From: DAOMFB01 sp963801475
GTDB taxonomy: Bacteria > Acidobacteriota > Thermoanaerobaculia > UBA5066
Length of the DNA stretch: 64,000 nucleotides
Reading direction: 5' to 3'
NCBI GenBank assembly: GCA_963801475.1
Contig: CAWDEX010000001.1
Span: forward strand, 2,852,001 to 2,916,000
Position 1 is the stretch's first letter, and each line of letters starts with the position of its first letter. A program made the translations under genes and the position numbers. Shown here piece by piece: positions 33,245 to 41,243 of this stretch. The notes below the pieces were generated by a model. It worked only from the letters and a program-made list of their open reading frames with translations. It was not told the DNA's origin and ran no database searches.

Positions 33245-33903
33245 AGACGCATCTCCGGCACGTCGCCCCGGACGTCGAGAGGCGGCTCGGTCGCGGCGAG
33301 GATCTCGCCGACGGAGACGCCCGGCGCCCGCTCGACGAGGACGAGGCCGCCTCCCGGCTTGACGTCGATCACCGCGAGGTCCGTGATGATCCGATGGACG
33401 CAGCTCCGTCCCGTCAGCGGCAGGGTGCAGCGCGTCAGGATCTTCTTCTCCCCCGACTTCGCCACGTGCTCCATCGTCACGACGACGCGGCGCGCCGACG
33501 CGACGAGATCCATGGCGCCTCCCATCCCCTTCACGAGGCGGCCGGGGATCATCCAGTTGGCGAGCGATCCCTCCGCGTCCACCTGCATCGCGCCGAGGAT
33601 GCAGAGGTCGACGTGGCCGCCCCGGATCATCGAGAAGGACTCCGCCGAGGAAAAGAACGACGCCCCGGGGACGACGGTCACCGTCTCCTTCCCGGCGTTG
33701 ATCAGGTCGGGATCGATCTCGGACTCGGTCGGATACGGCCCCATCCCGAGAATCCCGTTCTCCGACTGGAGGATCACCTCCATCCCGGCCGGTATCACGT
33801 TGGAGACGAGCGTCGGCATCCCGATGCCCAGGTTCACGTACATCCCGTCGCGCAGCTCCTGCGCGGCGCGCTTCACGATTCCGTCGCGGTCCAGCTTCGG
33901 CAT
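33241..33903 (-). CDS. scoB: Succinyl-CoA:3-ketoacid CoA-transferase subunit B
   Basis: 220 residues. The catalytic glutamate lies in LQSENGILGMGP, after VNLGIGMPTLVSN. GGHVDLCILGAMQVDAEGSLANW and GMGGAMDLVASARRVVV are typical of the beta subunit of type I CoA-transferases. With subunit A it moves CoA between succinate/acetate and acetoacetate. It starts 4 nt after the subunit A stop. Confidence 0.94.
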   Translation of the reverse strand: MPKLDRDGIVKRAAQELRDGMYVNLGIGMPTLVSNVIPAGMEVILQSENGILGMGPYPTESEIDPDLINAGKETVTVVPGASFFSSAESFSMIRGGHVDLCILGAMQVDAEGSLANWMIPGRLVKGMGGAMDLVASARRVVVTMEHVAKSGEKKILTRCTLPLTGRSCVHRIITDLAVIDVKPGGGLVLVERAPGVSVGEILAATEPPLDVRGDVPEMRL

Positions 33904-33907
33904 GGCC

Positions 33908-34663
33908 TCACCCCTTCCGGCCGGGGGGTGCGGGGGGCTCCGAAGCAGCCCCCCGCGACCGCACAGTCCGGCGCTCGATTCGCTTCTGGCGCGGCGCGAC
34001 GACGACGCGATGGACGTAGATGCCCGGCGTGTCGATCTCGTCGGGATCGAGGGCGCCGGCCGGCACCAGTTCCTCGACTTCGGCGATCGTGATCCGCCCG
34101 GCCGTGGCGGCCATCGGGTTGAAGTTCCGGGCCGTCTTCCGGTAGACGAGGTTCCCGAGCCGGTCCCCCTTCCAGGCGGCCACGAGGGAAAAGTCGCCCG
34201 TGAGGCCGCGCTCGAGCACGTACTCTCGCCCGTCGAAGGCGCGCACCTCCTTTCCTTCGGCCACCACGGTACCCACCCCCGTGGGCGTGTAGAACCCGGC
34301 GATTCCGGCCCCGCCGGCGCGCATCCGCTCGGCGAGCGTCCCCTGCGGACAGAACTCGAGCTCGAGCTCCCCCGCGAGAAACTGCCGCTCGAACTCGGCG
34401 TTCTCGCCGACGTAGGAGGAGACCATCTTCCGGATCTTCCGCTTCCCGAGGAGGAGCCCGAGCCCCCAGTCGTCCACGCCGCAGTTGTTCGAGACGCAGA
34501 CGAGATCGTTCACGTCCCGCTCGGCCAGGGCGAGGATGAGGTTCTCCGGGATGCCGCAGAGGCCGAAACCTCCCACGATGAGCGAAGCTCCGGACCGGAT
34601 GTCGGCTACCGCCGCCGCGGCGGCCTCCCGGGGCGTCGCCGCCGTCACCACCTTGTCGATCAT
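33908..34663 (-). CDS. scoA: Succinyl-CoA:3-ketoacid CoA-transferase subunit A, repeat-derived C-terminus
   Basis: 251 residues. SGASLIVGGFGLCGIPENLI (24-43) holds the oxyanion/CoA loop GGFGxCGxP; VSNNCGVDDWGLGLLL, GGAGIAGFYTPTGVGT and RKTARNFNPMAATAG follow. Family members normally end soon after KRIERRTV; here about 16 further Gly/Ala/Pro/Glu/Arg residues follow. They are encoded by a segment carrying CGGGGGGTGCG and a hairpin, apparently a palindromic element that replaced the original 3' end. The core should be unaffected. Confidence 0.93.
   Translation of the reverse strand: MIDKVVTAATPREAAAAAVADIRSGASLIVGGFGLCGIPENLILALAERDVNDLVCVSNNCGVDDWGLGLLLGKRKIRKMVSSYVGENAEFERQFLAGELELEFCPQGTLAERMRAGGAGIAGFYTPTGVGTVVAEGKEVRAFDGREYVLERGLTGDFSLVAAWKGDRLGNLVYRKTARNFNPMAATAGRITIAEVEELVPAGALDPDEIDTPGIYVHRVVVAPRQKRIERRTVRSRGAASEPPAPPGRKG
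33922..33958. repeat. Diverged palindromic element at the scoA 3' end
   Basis: CGGGGGGTGCG (33922-33932) is identical to the left end of the copy at 27996. It is followed by a hairpin GCGGGGGGCT-ccga-AGC-AGCCCCCCGC. The GAACCCGGC core is missing. It lies inside the last codons of scoA. Confidence 0.45.
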
Positions 34664-34720
34664 GTCGCCTCCCCCGGAAGACGCGTCTCGTCCCCCGGTC
34701 CCCTGTCCGGCGTCGCGCGG

Positions 34721-35905
34721 CTAGAGCGCTTCCACGACGACGGCCACCGCTTCGCCGCCGCCGATGCAGATGGCCGCGAGGCCGTACTTCTTCTTCCGCG
34801 CCCGGAGGGCGTGGATCAGCGTCGTCAGGATGCGCGCGCCGGACGCGCCGATCGGGTGGCCCAGCGCCACGGCGCCGCCGTTCACGTTGACCCGGTTCGG
34901 GTCGAGGTCGAGGTCCTTGATGAACGCCATCGCCACGACGGAGAAGGCCTCGTTCACCTCGAAGAGGTCGATCTCGCCGAGCGACAGACCGGCGCGATCG
35001 GCCGCCTTCCGCGCCGCGGCCACGGGCGCCGTCGTGAACCATTCCGGCTCCTGGGCGTGGGAAGCCTGCGCCACGATCCGGGCGATCGGCCGCGCCCGGT
35101 TCGCCACCACGGCCTCTTCGGCGGCCAGGACCAGTGCCGCGGCTCCGTCGTTGATCTTGGAAGCGTTCGCCGCGGTCACCGTCCCGTCTTTCTGGAACGC
35201 CGGCTTCAACGATCCCATCTTCTCCAGCTTCTCGAGGGGCGTGGCGAAGGGCTCCTCGTCCCGGTCGACGACGGTGGCCCCCTTCTTCCCCTCGATCGTC
35301 ACCGCGGCGAACTCGGCGTTGAAGTCGCCCGCCTCGTTCGCGCGCCGCGCACGCTGGTAGCTCTCGAGGGCATAGGTGTCCTGCGCCTCCCGCGTGAAGG
35401 CGTATTTCGCCGCGCAGGTCTCCGCGCAGTTCCCCATGTGGATGTTCTTGTAGGGGTCCCAGAGGCCGTCCGAGATCATCGAGTCGAGGAGCTGCGCGTG
35501 CCCCATCCGGTAGCCGGTCCGTCCCTTCGGAAGGAGGTAGGGCGTGTTCGACATGGACTCCATCCCGCCGGCCACGACGACCGAGAACTCGCCCGTCCGG
35601 AGGGCGTTGGCGCCCTCCATGACGGCGCGCAGCCCCGACCCGCAGACCTTGTGGACGGTGACGCAGCCCGTTCCCTTCGGCAGCCCGGCGCCGAGCGCGG
35701 CCTGCCGCGCCGGGGCCTGACCGATGCCGGCCTGCAGGACGTTGCCGAACCAGACGTGCTCCACGAGATCGGGAGCCGTCTCGGCCCGCTCCAGGGCCGT
35801 CTTGATGGCGATCGAGCCGAGCCGGGGCGCGTCAAGCGAGGAGAGAGACCCGAGAAACGCCCCGATCGGGGTCCGGGCTGCGGAGAGGATGAGGACATCG
35901 TTCAT
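34721..35905 (-). CDS. Acetyl-CoA C-acetyltransferase (thiolase)
   Basis: 394 residues from ATG 35905. Nucleophile Cys88 is in VHKVCGSGL, His350 in ALGHPIGASG and the second Cys380 in AICIGGGEA, with the NEAF motif before it. It condenses two acetyl-CoA or cleaves acetoacetyl-CoA. With scoA/scoB downstream it forms a complete acetoacetate-utilisation (ketone-body) route to acetyl-CoA. GGAGGATCC precedes the ATG by about 7 nt, and TACAAT at 35965-35970 is a likely -10 for the run. Confidence 0.95.
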   Translation of the reverse strand: MNDVLILSAARTPIGAFLGSLSSLDAPRLGSIAIKTALERAETAPDLVEHVWFGNVLQAGIGQAPARQAALGAGLPKGTGCVTVHKVCGSGLRAVMEGANALRTGEFSVVVAGGMESMSNTPYLLPKGRTGYRMGHAQLLDSMISDGLWDPYKNIHMGNCAETCAAKYAFTREAQDTYALESYQRARRANEAGDFNAEFAAVTIEGKKGATVVDRDEEPFATPLEKLEKMGSLKPAFQKDGTVTAANASKINDGAAALVLAAEEAVVANRARPIARIVAQASHAQEPEWFTTAPVAAARKAADRAGLSLGEIDLFEVNEAFSVVAMAFIKDLDLDPNRVNVNGGAVALGHPIGASGARILTTLIHALRARKKKYGLAAICIGGGEAVAVVVEAL

Positions 35906-36010
35906 GAGAGGGGATCCTCCGTCTGGGGGCCCGCCCGTCAGAAGCCGGCGGGACGTGGAGGACGATTGTATCCGCTGCCTCCCCGGACGGCACCGTCGGA
36001 AACCGGCTGG

Positions 36011-36016
36011 TACGAT
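36011..36016 (+). promoter_or_regulatory. TACGAT -10-like box 6 nt before ruvX
   Basis: TACGAT is a 5-of-6 match to TATAAT and ends 6 nt before the ruvX ATG; there is no room for a Shine-Dalgarno leader. It fits a leaderless transcript. Confidence 0.45.
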
Positions 36017-36022
36017 GCCTCC

Positions 36023-36439
36023 ATGCGCTGGCTCGCCGTCGATTTCGGAGAGAAGCGGATCGGGCTGGCCGTCTCGGGCGAGACCGCCGATGTCGTCGTC
36101 CCGGTCGGCGCCATCGCGCGGAAGAGCGACGCCGGAGCCGCCGCCGCCGTGGCGGCGGCCGCCCGCGAGCGGGGTATCTCCCGCATCGTGGTCGGACATC
36201 CCGTCCTCGCGAGCGGCGCCGAAACGCTCCTCGCGCGGCGGGCCCGGAATTTCGCCCGCCGGCTCGCGGAGACCACCGGCCTTCCGGTCCTCCTCCACGG
36301 AGAGGCTCTGACCTCCCGCGCCGCGGACGAGGCGCTCGCGAGCGCCTCCGTCCCGCCCGCTCGCCGCGCCGCGGCCCGCGACGCGGAAGCCGCGGCCGCG
36401 CTCCTGCGCGACTATCTCTCCGCGCGAGGCGGGCGGTAG
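36023..36439 (+). CDS. ruvX: RuvX/YqgF RNase H-fold nuclease
   Basis: 138 residues from ATG 36023. The first acidic motif AVDFGEKRIGLAVS, the second ISRIVVGHPVLASG and the third DEALAS site match YqgF/RuvX, which trims the 16S rRNA precursor end and is a Holliday-junction resolvase-like fold. The usual pattern at the third site is D-E-R/W-x-T/S; here Arg is replaced by Ala. mltG follows 23 nt later, a common pairing. Confidence 0.88.
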   Translation: MRWLAVDFGEKRIGLAVSGETADVVVPVGAIARKSDAGAAAAVAAAARERGISRIVVGHPVLASGAETLLARRARNFARRLAETTGLPVLLHGEALTSRAADEALASASVPPARRAAARDAEAAAALLRDYLSARGGR

Positions 36440-36462
36440 CAGGCGGCGGCGGGAGAGCGCGA

Positions 36463-37536
36463 ATGCTCCGGACCTCCCAGGACCGCAAACGGCACTTCTA
36501 CCCGATCGTCGCCTGGGCGGCCGTCGCCGTCGTCGTCGTCGCGGCTGCGTTCGCCGGCCTCGTCTTCGTCGCCGTGAAGATGCCGTACAAGGGATACGCG
36601 GAAGAGTCGGTGGTCCTCAACATCGTGCCCCGCTCGCCGACCGTTGCGATCCTGACGTCCCTCGAGTCGGCCGGCGTCCTCCGGGACTGGCGGCTCGGGC
36701 TCTTCGCCCTCCGGCTGCTCCACCCGGGCAAGACGCTGAAGGCCGGCGAGTACCGATTCGCCGGGGAACGGACGCCCGAGCAGGTGATCCTCTCCATCAT
36801 CGCGGGGGACGTCGTCACCTACCGGATCACCGTCCCGGAGGGATTCACCGCCGATGAGATCTTCGCGCTCTTCACCTCGCAGGGCTTCGGCTTTCCGACC
36901 GACTACCAGTACCTCTTCCGGCGGCCCGGCGAACTGGAAGGCGTGCCCCCGGAGGCGCCGTCCCTCGAGGGCTTCCTCTTCCCCGAGACCTACACGGTGA
37001 CCCGGTCGATGTCCGCACGCGAGATCGTGACGGCGATGACGCGCGCCTTCGCCCGGAGGCTGCCGTCGAACTACGAGGAGCTCGCCCGCCGGAAGGGACT
37101 GAGCGTCCTTGCCGCCGTAACGCTCGCCTCCCTCGTCGAGAAGGAGACGGCCATCCCCGAGGAGCGCGCCCTCGTCTCGGCCGTCTATCACAACCGCCTC
37201 CGGCGGGGCATGCACCTGCAGGCCGACCCGACGACGATCTACGCGCTGAAGCGTCTCGGAGAGTGGCGCGGCGCCCTGGCCCGCTCGCAGCTCGGCGTGA
37301 ACGAGCCGTACAACACCTACGCGCATCCCGGGCTCCCCCCCGGCCCGATCTGCAATCCGGGCCTCGCAGCGATCGAAGCGGCCGTCCTTCCCGCCGACGT
37401 GGACTACCTCTTCTTCGTGGCGGCCGGGGACGGGTCGCACCACTTCTCGGCGAGCTTCGACGAGCATGGCCGGAACGTCGTGCGCTACATGGAATCGAAG
37501 CGGGGGAAGCGCGAATCGGCCCGGGGCGGACGCTAG
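36463..37536 (+). CDS. mltG: Endolytic peptidoglycan transglycosylase MltG
   Basis: 357 residues. One N-terminal transmembrane helix (about 15-39), a LysM-like subdomain, then the YceG domain with the catalytic Glu226 in LASLVEKETA, VYHNRLRRGMHLQADPTTIYAL, and YNTYAHPGLPPGPICNPG. MltG cuts nascent glycan chains and sets their length. All active-site motifs are intact. Confidence 0.95.
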   Translation: MLRTSQDRKRHFYPIVAWAAVAVVVVAAAFAGLVFVAVKMPYKGYAEESVVLNIVPRSPTVAILTSLESAGVLRDWRLGLFALRLLHPGKTLKAGEYRFAGERTPEQVILSIIAGDVVTYRITVPEGFTADEIFALFTSQGFGFPTDYQYLFRRPGELEGVPPEAPSLEGFLFPETYTVTRSMSAREIVTAMTRAFARRLPSNYEELARRKGLSVLAAVTLASLVEKETAIPEERALVSAVYHNRLRRGMHLQADPTTIYALKRLGEWRGALARSQLGVNEPYNTYAHPGLPPGPICNPGLAAIEAAVLPADVDYLFFVAAGDGSHHFSASFDEHGRNVVRYMESKRGKRESARGGR

Positions 37537-37557
37537 AATAGGGGGAACGATCCCCCG

Positions 37558-39450
37558 ATGAGCAGTACGGCGCCGTCGATCCGGCCGTTCGGGCCTTACC
37601 TCCTTCTCCGGACCCTCGGAGCCGACGCTCTCGGCACGGTCTACCGCGCCGGTACGCTCGGCCAGCCGCATCTCAAGCCCTTCGTTCACCTTCGGGTCTT
37701 CGACGGGGCCGCCATCGACCGCCCCGCGCTCCTTCGCGCGATGGAAGTGACCGTCGACGTCCTGGATGGCGTCCGGGGCGCCTCCGTCGCGGGAGGCGCC
37801 GTGCTGGGCGCCGTGGATGACGTGCCTTTCGCCGGCGTCGAGGATCGACCGGGCCAGACGCTCGAGGCCCTGCTCGCGCCCCGGGCCGCCGGAGCCGGGC
37901 TTCCCCCGGAACACGCCCTCCTCGTGACGGAGCGGATCCTCGCCGCCCTCGAAGCCGCACGCCCCGTCGAGCTCCTCGCGGGGGCGCCGCACGGATTCCT
38001 CGTCCCGTCGTTCGTCGACGTTTCCTACGACGGAGAAGTTCGTGTCTTCGGCTTCGGCCTCGGGAGCGGCCTCCTTTCCGCGCTCCGCTTTCCGAAGGCG
38101 CGTCCGCCGTTCGCTCCGTACATCGCCCCCGAGGTGCTCGAGTCGGGGCAACCGACGACGGCCGGCGACGCCTGGTCCGTCTCCGCCATCCTCCACGAGG
38201 CGCTGACGGGCCGTCCGCCCGTCCCGGGGGTGGCTGCGGCCAGCGTGGAGGGCGCCACCCTCGCGGCCGACGGCGCCCCGGTCCCCGAGCCGATCCGGGA
38301 GCTCCTTCGCCGCGGTCTCGCCGCGGACCCGCGCCGGCGGGAGAAGGACCTCGCGGCCTACCGGAACGCCGTGAACGCCCTTCTCTACGGGGGTCCTTTC
38401 ACGGCTTCCACCTTCGGCCTCGCCTTTTTCGTCCAGCAGCAGTTCGAGAGGACGATCCAGGCCGAGAAGCGGGAGCGCGAGGCCGAGGAGCAGCTCGGAG
38501 CGCCCCGCCCTCCCTCGAGTCCCGCACGGCCCGCCGTGGCGCCGCCCGGCGCCCCGCCCGCGCGCACCCCGGCGTCTCCCCTGCGGGGCGTCGACGACTC
38601 CGCGGCCACACGCCCCGCGCCGGCCGTGCGCCCGCCCCCTCCCCGCACCGTCGCGGACGGCCCGAAGAGGAGCCCGCTCGGCGGCGTGCCCCTCTGGGCC
38701 GTCGGCGCGGCCGTCGTCGTCGTTCTCGCGGCGGCGGGATTCCTCGCCACGAAGCTGCGCCTCGGAGCGGGACCTCCCCTGACCCCGGTCCCGGTCCCGA
38801 CGGCCGTCCCGACGGCACCCGCGGCCACGCCGACGCCGATGGTCGTCGGAAGGGAAGACCCGCTCTTCCAGGCGGCCGTTCAGGCCCGGCTGCAGGAGGA
38901 GCTGAAGAAGCGCGAACGGGAGCGGCAGATCGAGCAGCAGAAGGAGCAGAAGAAGCGGCAGGCCGACGTCGACCGCGCCGCCGAGGAAGCGCGCAAGGCG
39001 ACGGACGCGGAGGAGGCCCTTCGCACCGCCCGCGACCGGAATGACCGCGAGGAGGCGCTTCGCCTCGCGAAGGAGGCACAGGAGGCCCGGCGGCGCGCGG
39101 ACGAGGCGGCCGCCGCAGCCCGGGCCGCGACGGCTCCCTCCGTGAAGGAGGGGGATCTGCTCGAGATCGCGCAGGTCGACACGGAGCCCGAGGTCGTCTC
39201 GAGCGTCAAGCCCGAGGTCCCCCCGCTGGCCCGGATGAGACGGGTCGGCGGGACGGTGCTGCTCCGGGTCCTCGTGAACGAGAAGGGGCAGACCGAGGCC
39301 GTCGAGGTTCTCCGGGACACGTCGCCCAGGGTCGGCCTCGCCGAGAGCTCGAAAGCCGCCGTCGAGCGATGGACGTGGAAGCCGGCAACGAAGGACGGGC
39401 GAAAAGTCAGGACCTGGACGACGGTCCCGGTCCCCTTCGTCGCGCAGTAG
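37558..39450 (+). CDS. Pseudokinase - transmembrane - TonB C-terminal fusion protein
   Basis: 630 residues. Residues 10-280 follow the Ser/Thr kinase fold (LGADALGTVYRA loop at 20-31, YIAPEVL at 188-194, DAWSVSAILHEALTGRPP). The active residues are gone: no VAIK Lys (PFVHLRVFDG), HRD reads PHG (144-146), DFG reads GFG (165-167). A Pro-rich linker, one transmembrane helix (about 377-398), a TPTP segment and a charged coiled coil (about 440-530) follow, then a TonB-like C-terminal domain (EVPPLARMRRVGGTVLLRVLVNEKGQ to WTWKPATKDG). The kinase part would be cytoplasmic and the TonB part periplasmic. Probably a signalling or energy-coupling scaffold; the role is unknown. Confidence 0.85.
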   Translation: MSSTAPSIRPFGPYLLLRTLGADALGTVYRAGTLGQPHLKPFVHLRVFDGAAIDRPALLRAMEVTVDVLDGVRGASVAGGAVLGAVDDVPFAGVEDRPGQTLEALLAPRAAGAGLPPEHALLVTERILAALEAARPVELLAGAPHGFLVPSFVDVSYDGEVRVFGFGLGSGLLSALRFPKARPPFAPYIAPEVLESGQPTTAGDAWSVSAILHEALTGRPPVPGVAAASVEGATLAADGAPVPEPIRELLRRGLAADPRRREKDLAAYRNAVNALLYGGPFTASTFGLAFFVQQQFERTIQAEKREREAEEQLGAPRPPSSPARPAVAPPGAPPARTPASPLRGVDDSAATRPAPAVRPPPPRTVADGPKRSPLGGVPLWAVGAAVVVVLAAAGFLATKLRLGAGPPLTPVPVPTAVPTAPAATPTPMVVGREDPLFQAAVQARLQEELKKRERERQIEQQKEQKKRQADVDRAAEEARKATDAEEALRTARDRNDREEALRLAKEAQEARRRADEAAAAARAATAPSVKEGDLLEIAQVDTEPEVVSSVKPEVPPLARMRRVGGTVLLRVLVNEKGQTEAVEVLRDTSPRVGLAESSKAAVERWTWKPATKDGRKVRTWTTVPVPFVAQ

Positions 39451-39456
39451 AGGGGA

Positions 39457-40668
39457 TCAGCGCCCGGCCGGGGGCTTCCCGGCGGGCGCTTTGGCCGGTG
39501 CGGCCGTCAAGCCCTTCCCGCCGAGATAGGTCTTCCGGAGGAACTCCTCCATCAGCGGATCGGCGAACCATGTCACCGCCACGCCGTCGATGACGTAGGT
39601 CGGCGTCGAGCGGACACGGACGATCCAGCCTTCCGTCAGGTCGGCGAGCACCCGTTCGTTCGTCTTCGGCTGCAGGTAGCAGCCCGTGAAGGACCGCTCG
39701 GGCACGCCGCTGTCGACCGCAAAGGCGAGCGAGAAGGCGTCCACCGCCGCGACGTTCAGCTCTTCCTGGCGGGCGTAGACGTTGGACTTGTACCGGAAGT
39801 ACAGCTCCGGGCTCCGCTCGAAGAAGCAGCGGGCCGCGGAGGCCGCGCGAAACGCCCACGGGTGGGCGTCCGTCAGCGGGAAGCTCTTGACGTACCGGCG
39901 GATCTTCAGCTCGGGAGCGAGCTTTGCCTGGAGAGCGTCCCAGTCCAAGGTCCTCTTCTTGCAGGACGGGCACTCCATGTCCGAGTACTCGACGACGGTC
40001 ACCCGCGCGTCGGCCGGCCCGACCGCCGGCGTGTCGGCCACCTTGATGATCTCGCGGCGTTGATCGGCCAGGCTGCGGGACCGGTCCCAGAAGCGCCCGA
40101 CGACGAGGACCGCTCCGTCGTGGGCCGACAGGTAGGCCGACACGGGGTACTCCCCGTACCCGGTGTCTCGCCGGATGACGACTCCCTTCCAGCCCTTCCG
40201 GTCGGCCGACGGATCGAACGAGACGCGCGGCGTGCCCGGGAAGTACTTCTTGAGGAGCTCCCGCATCCCGTTCAGGTCGGCGTCGCCCCGGACCGGCACC
40301 GGCGCCTTCAGGCGCGCCTCGTCCCCGATCACGTCGCCGACGAGGACGCCTTTCCCTCCCTCCTCGACCGCCGCGAAGAGCTGGTCGGCGGGCTTCGGGT
40401 CGATCGTGTAGTTCTTCTGGACACGAAGCGCGCGGTAGCCCGGAACCCTGACGACCGGGATCTCCTCGACCTTCATGTCGCCCGGACCCCAGGCGAAGAA
40501 CCCCTCCAGCCAGGCGGCGAGCGGGTCGGCCTTGACGTCGACGACCCGCGGTGCGACCGGCGCCGGGGCCTCCTTTCCTTTCGCCGGGTCCTGGCCCGCG
40601 AGAGCTGTCGCGAGCGCGAGCGCCGCGAGCGGCACGAGAGACCCGAGAGCGCGGAACGTCTTCTTCAC
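39457..40668 (-). CDS. Exported DsbA/DsbG-like thioredoxin-fold protein
   Basis: 403 residues from GTG 40668 with GGAGGATG upstream. Signal peptide (LGSLVPLAALALATALAGQ), a 190-residue N-terminal region of unknown type, then a DsbA-type domain: VEYSDMECPSCKKRTLDWD (CPSC active site near residues 233-236), helical insert, and STPTYVIDGVAV with the cis-Pro. It ends in an Ala/Lys/Pro tail. It probably handles disulfides of periplasmic proteins. It converges with the pseudokinase-TonB gene. Confidence 0.88.
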   Translation of the reverse strand: MKKTFRALGSLVPLAALALATALAGQDPAKGKEAPAPVAPRVVDVKADPLAAWLEGFFAWGPGDMKVEEIPVVRVPGYRALRVQKNYTIDPKPADQLFAAVEEGGKGVLVGDVIGDEARLKAPVPVRGDADLNGMRELLKKYFPGTPRVSFDPSADRKGWKGVVIRRDTGYGEYPVSAYLSAHDGAVLVVGRFWDRSRSLADQRREIIKVADTPAVGPADARVTVVEYSDMECPSCKKRTLDWDALQAKLAPELKIRRYVKSFPLTDAHPWAFRAASAARCFFERSPELYFRYKSNVYARQEELNVAAVDAFSLAFAVDSGVPERSFTGCYLQPKTNERVLADLTEGWIVRVRSTPTYVIDGVAVTWFADPLMEEFLRKTYLGGKGLTAAPAKAPAGKPPAGR

Positions 40669-40718
40669 GTCGGCATCCTCCGATTCCCACCTGGGGGAGA
40701 GGGATTATGCCCGTCGCC

Positions 40719-41243
40719 TCAGCTTTCGGCTTTGAGGCGGACCAGGACCTCGCCGGCGCTCACGGCCTGACCGGCGGAGACGCCGATCGACTCGACGACG
40801 CCGTCCCGCGGCGCCTTGACCTCGTTCTCCATCTTCATCGCCTCGAGGACGAGGATTCCCTGGCCGGCCGAGACGAGGTCGCCGGGGGCCACGGACAGAC
40901 GAAGGACGCGGCCTGGCATCGCGGCTGTGACGACGTCGCCTTTCTTCGACTTGCTTCGACCGCCGGCGACCGACGCGAGCGCCGTCAGCTCGTCGAGGAA
41001 TTCGAAGGTTGCGAGGGCGTTTCCGAAACGGGCGTGCGTGAGGCCGTCCCCGCCCGGCTCGAGGCTCACCTCGACCTGCCGCCCGTCGTCGAAGACGAGC
41101 GACCAGACGCCGGGACGAAGGGACGCGGCCTCTCCCGAGAGCAGGCGGTCACCGACGGTCACCCGGAACTCCGGGGACGCTGCGGAGACCTCGACGGGGA
41201 TCGCCGCACCTTTGTCGCCGGAAGGCCGGGCGCGGAACTTCAT
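40719..41243 (-). CDS. Biotin carboxyl carrier subunit of an acyl-CoA carboxylase
   Basis: 174 residues from ATG 41243, overlapping the biotin carboxylase as ATGA. The biotinyl domain occupies the last 75 residues, with Lys137 in LEAMKMENEV as biotin site and GQAVSAGEVLVRL at the end. The N-terminal half resembles the linker (BT-like) part of propionyl/methylcrotonyl-CoA carboxylase alpha chains. Biotin carboxylase and carrier are on separate chains here rather than fused. Confidence 0.93.
   Translation of the reverse strand: MKFRARPSGDKGAAIPVEVSAASPEFRVTVGDRLLSGEAASLRPGVWSLVFDDGRQVEVSLEPGGDGLTHARFGNALATFEFLDELTALASVAGGRSKSKKGDVVTAAMPGRVLRLSVAPGDLVSAGQGILVLEAMKMENEVKAPRDGVVESIGVSAGQAVSAGEVLVRLKAES

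Noticed and set aside
34290..34305. GAACCCGGC match to the palindromic-element core within scoA
   Set aside because: It encodes the conserved family segment GIAGFYTP and has no G6/C6 ends; the match is chance. The same applies to the match near 47774 in the TPR gene.
31379..36439. A 1686-codon open frame on the plus strand opposite lptD, scoAB and the thiolase
   Set aside because: It is a GC-rich antisense shadow; only its last part, from 36023, is a real gene (ruvX). The same holds for the long frame 12018-14732, of which only 13911-14732 is real.
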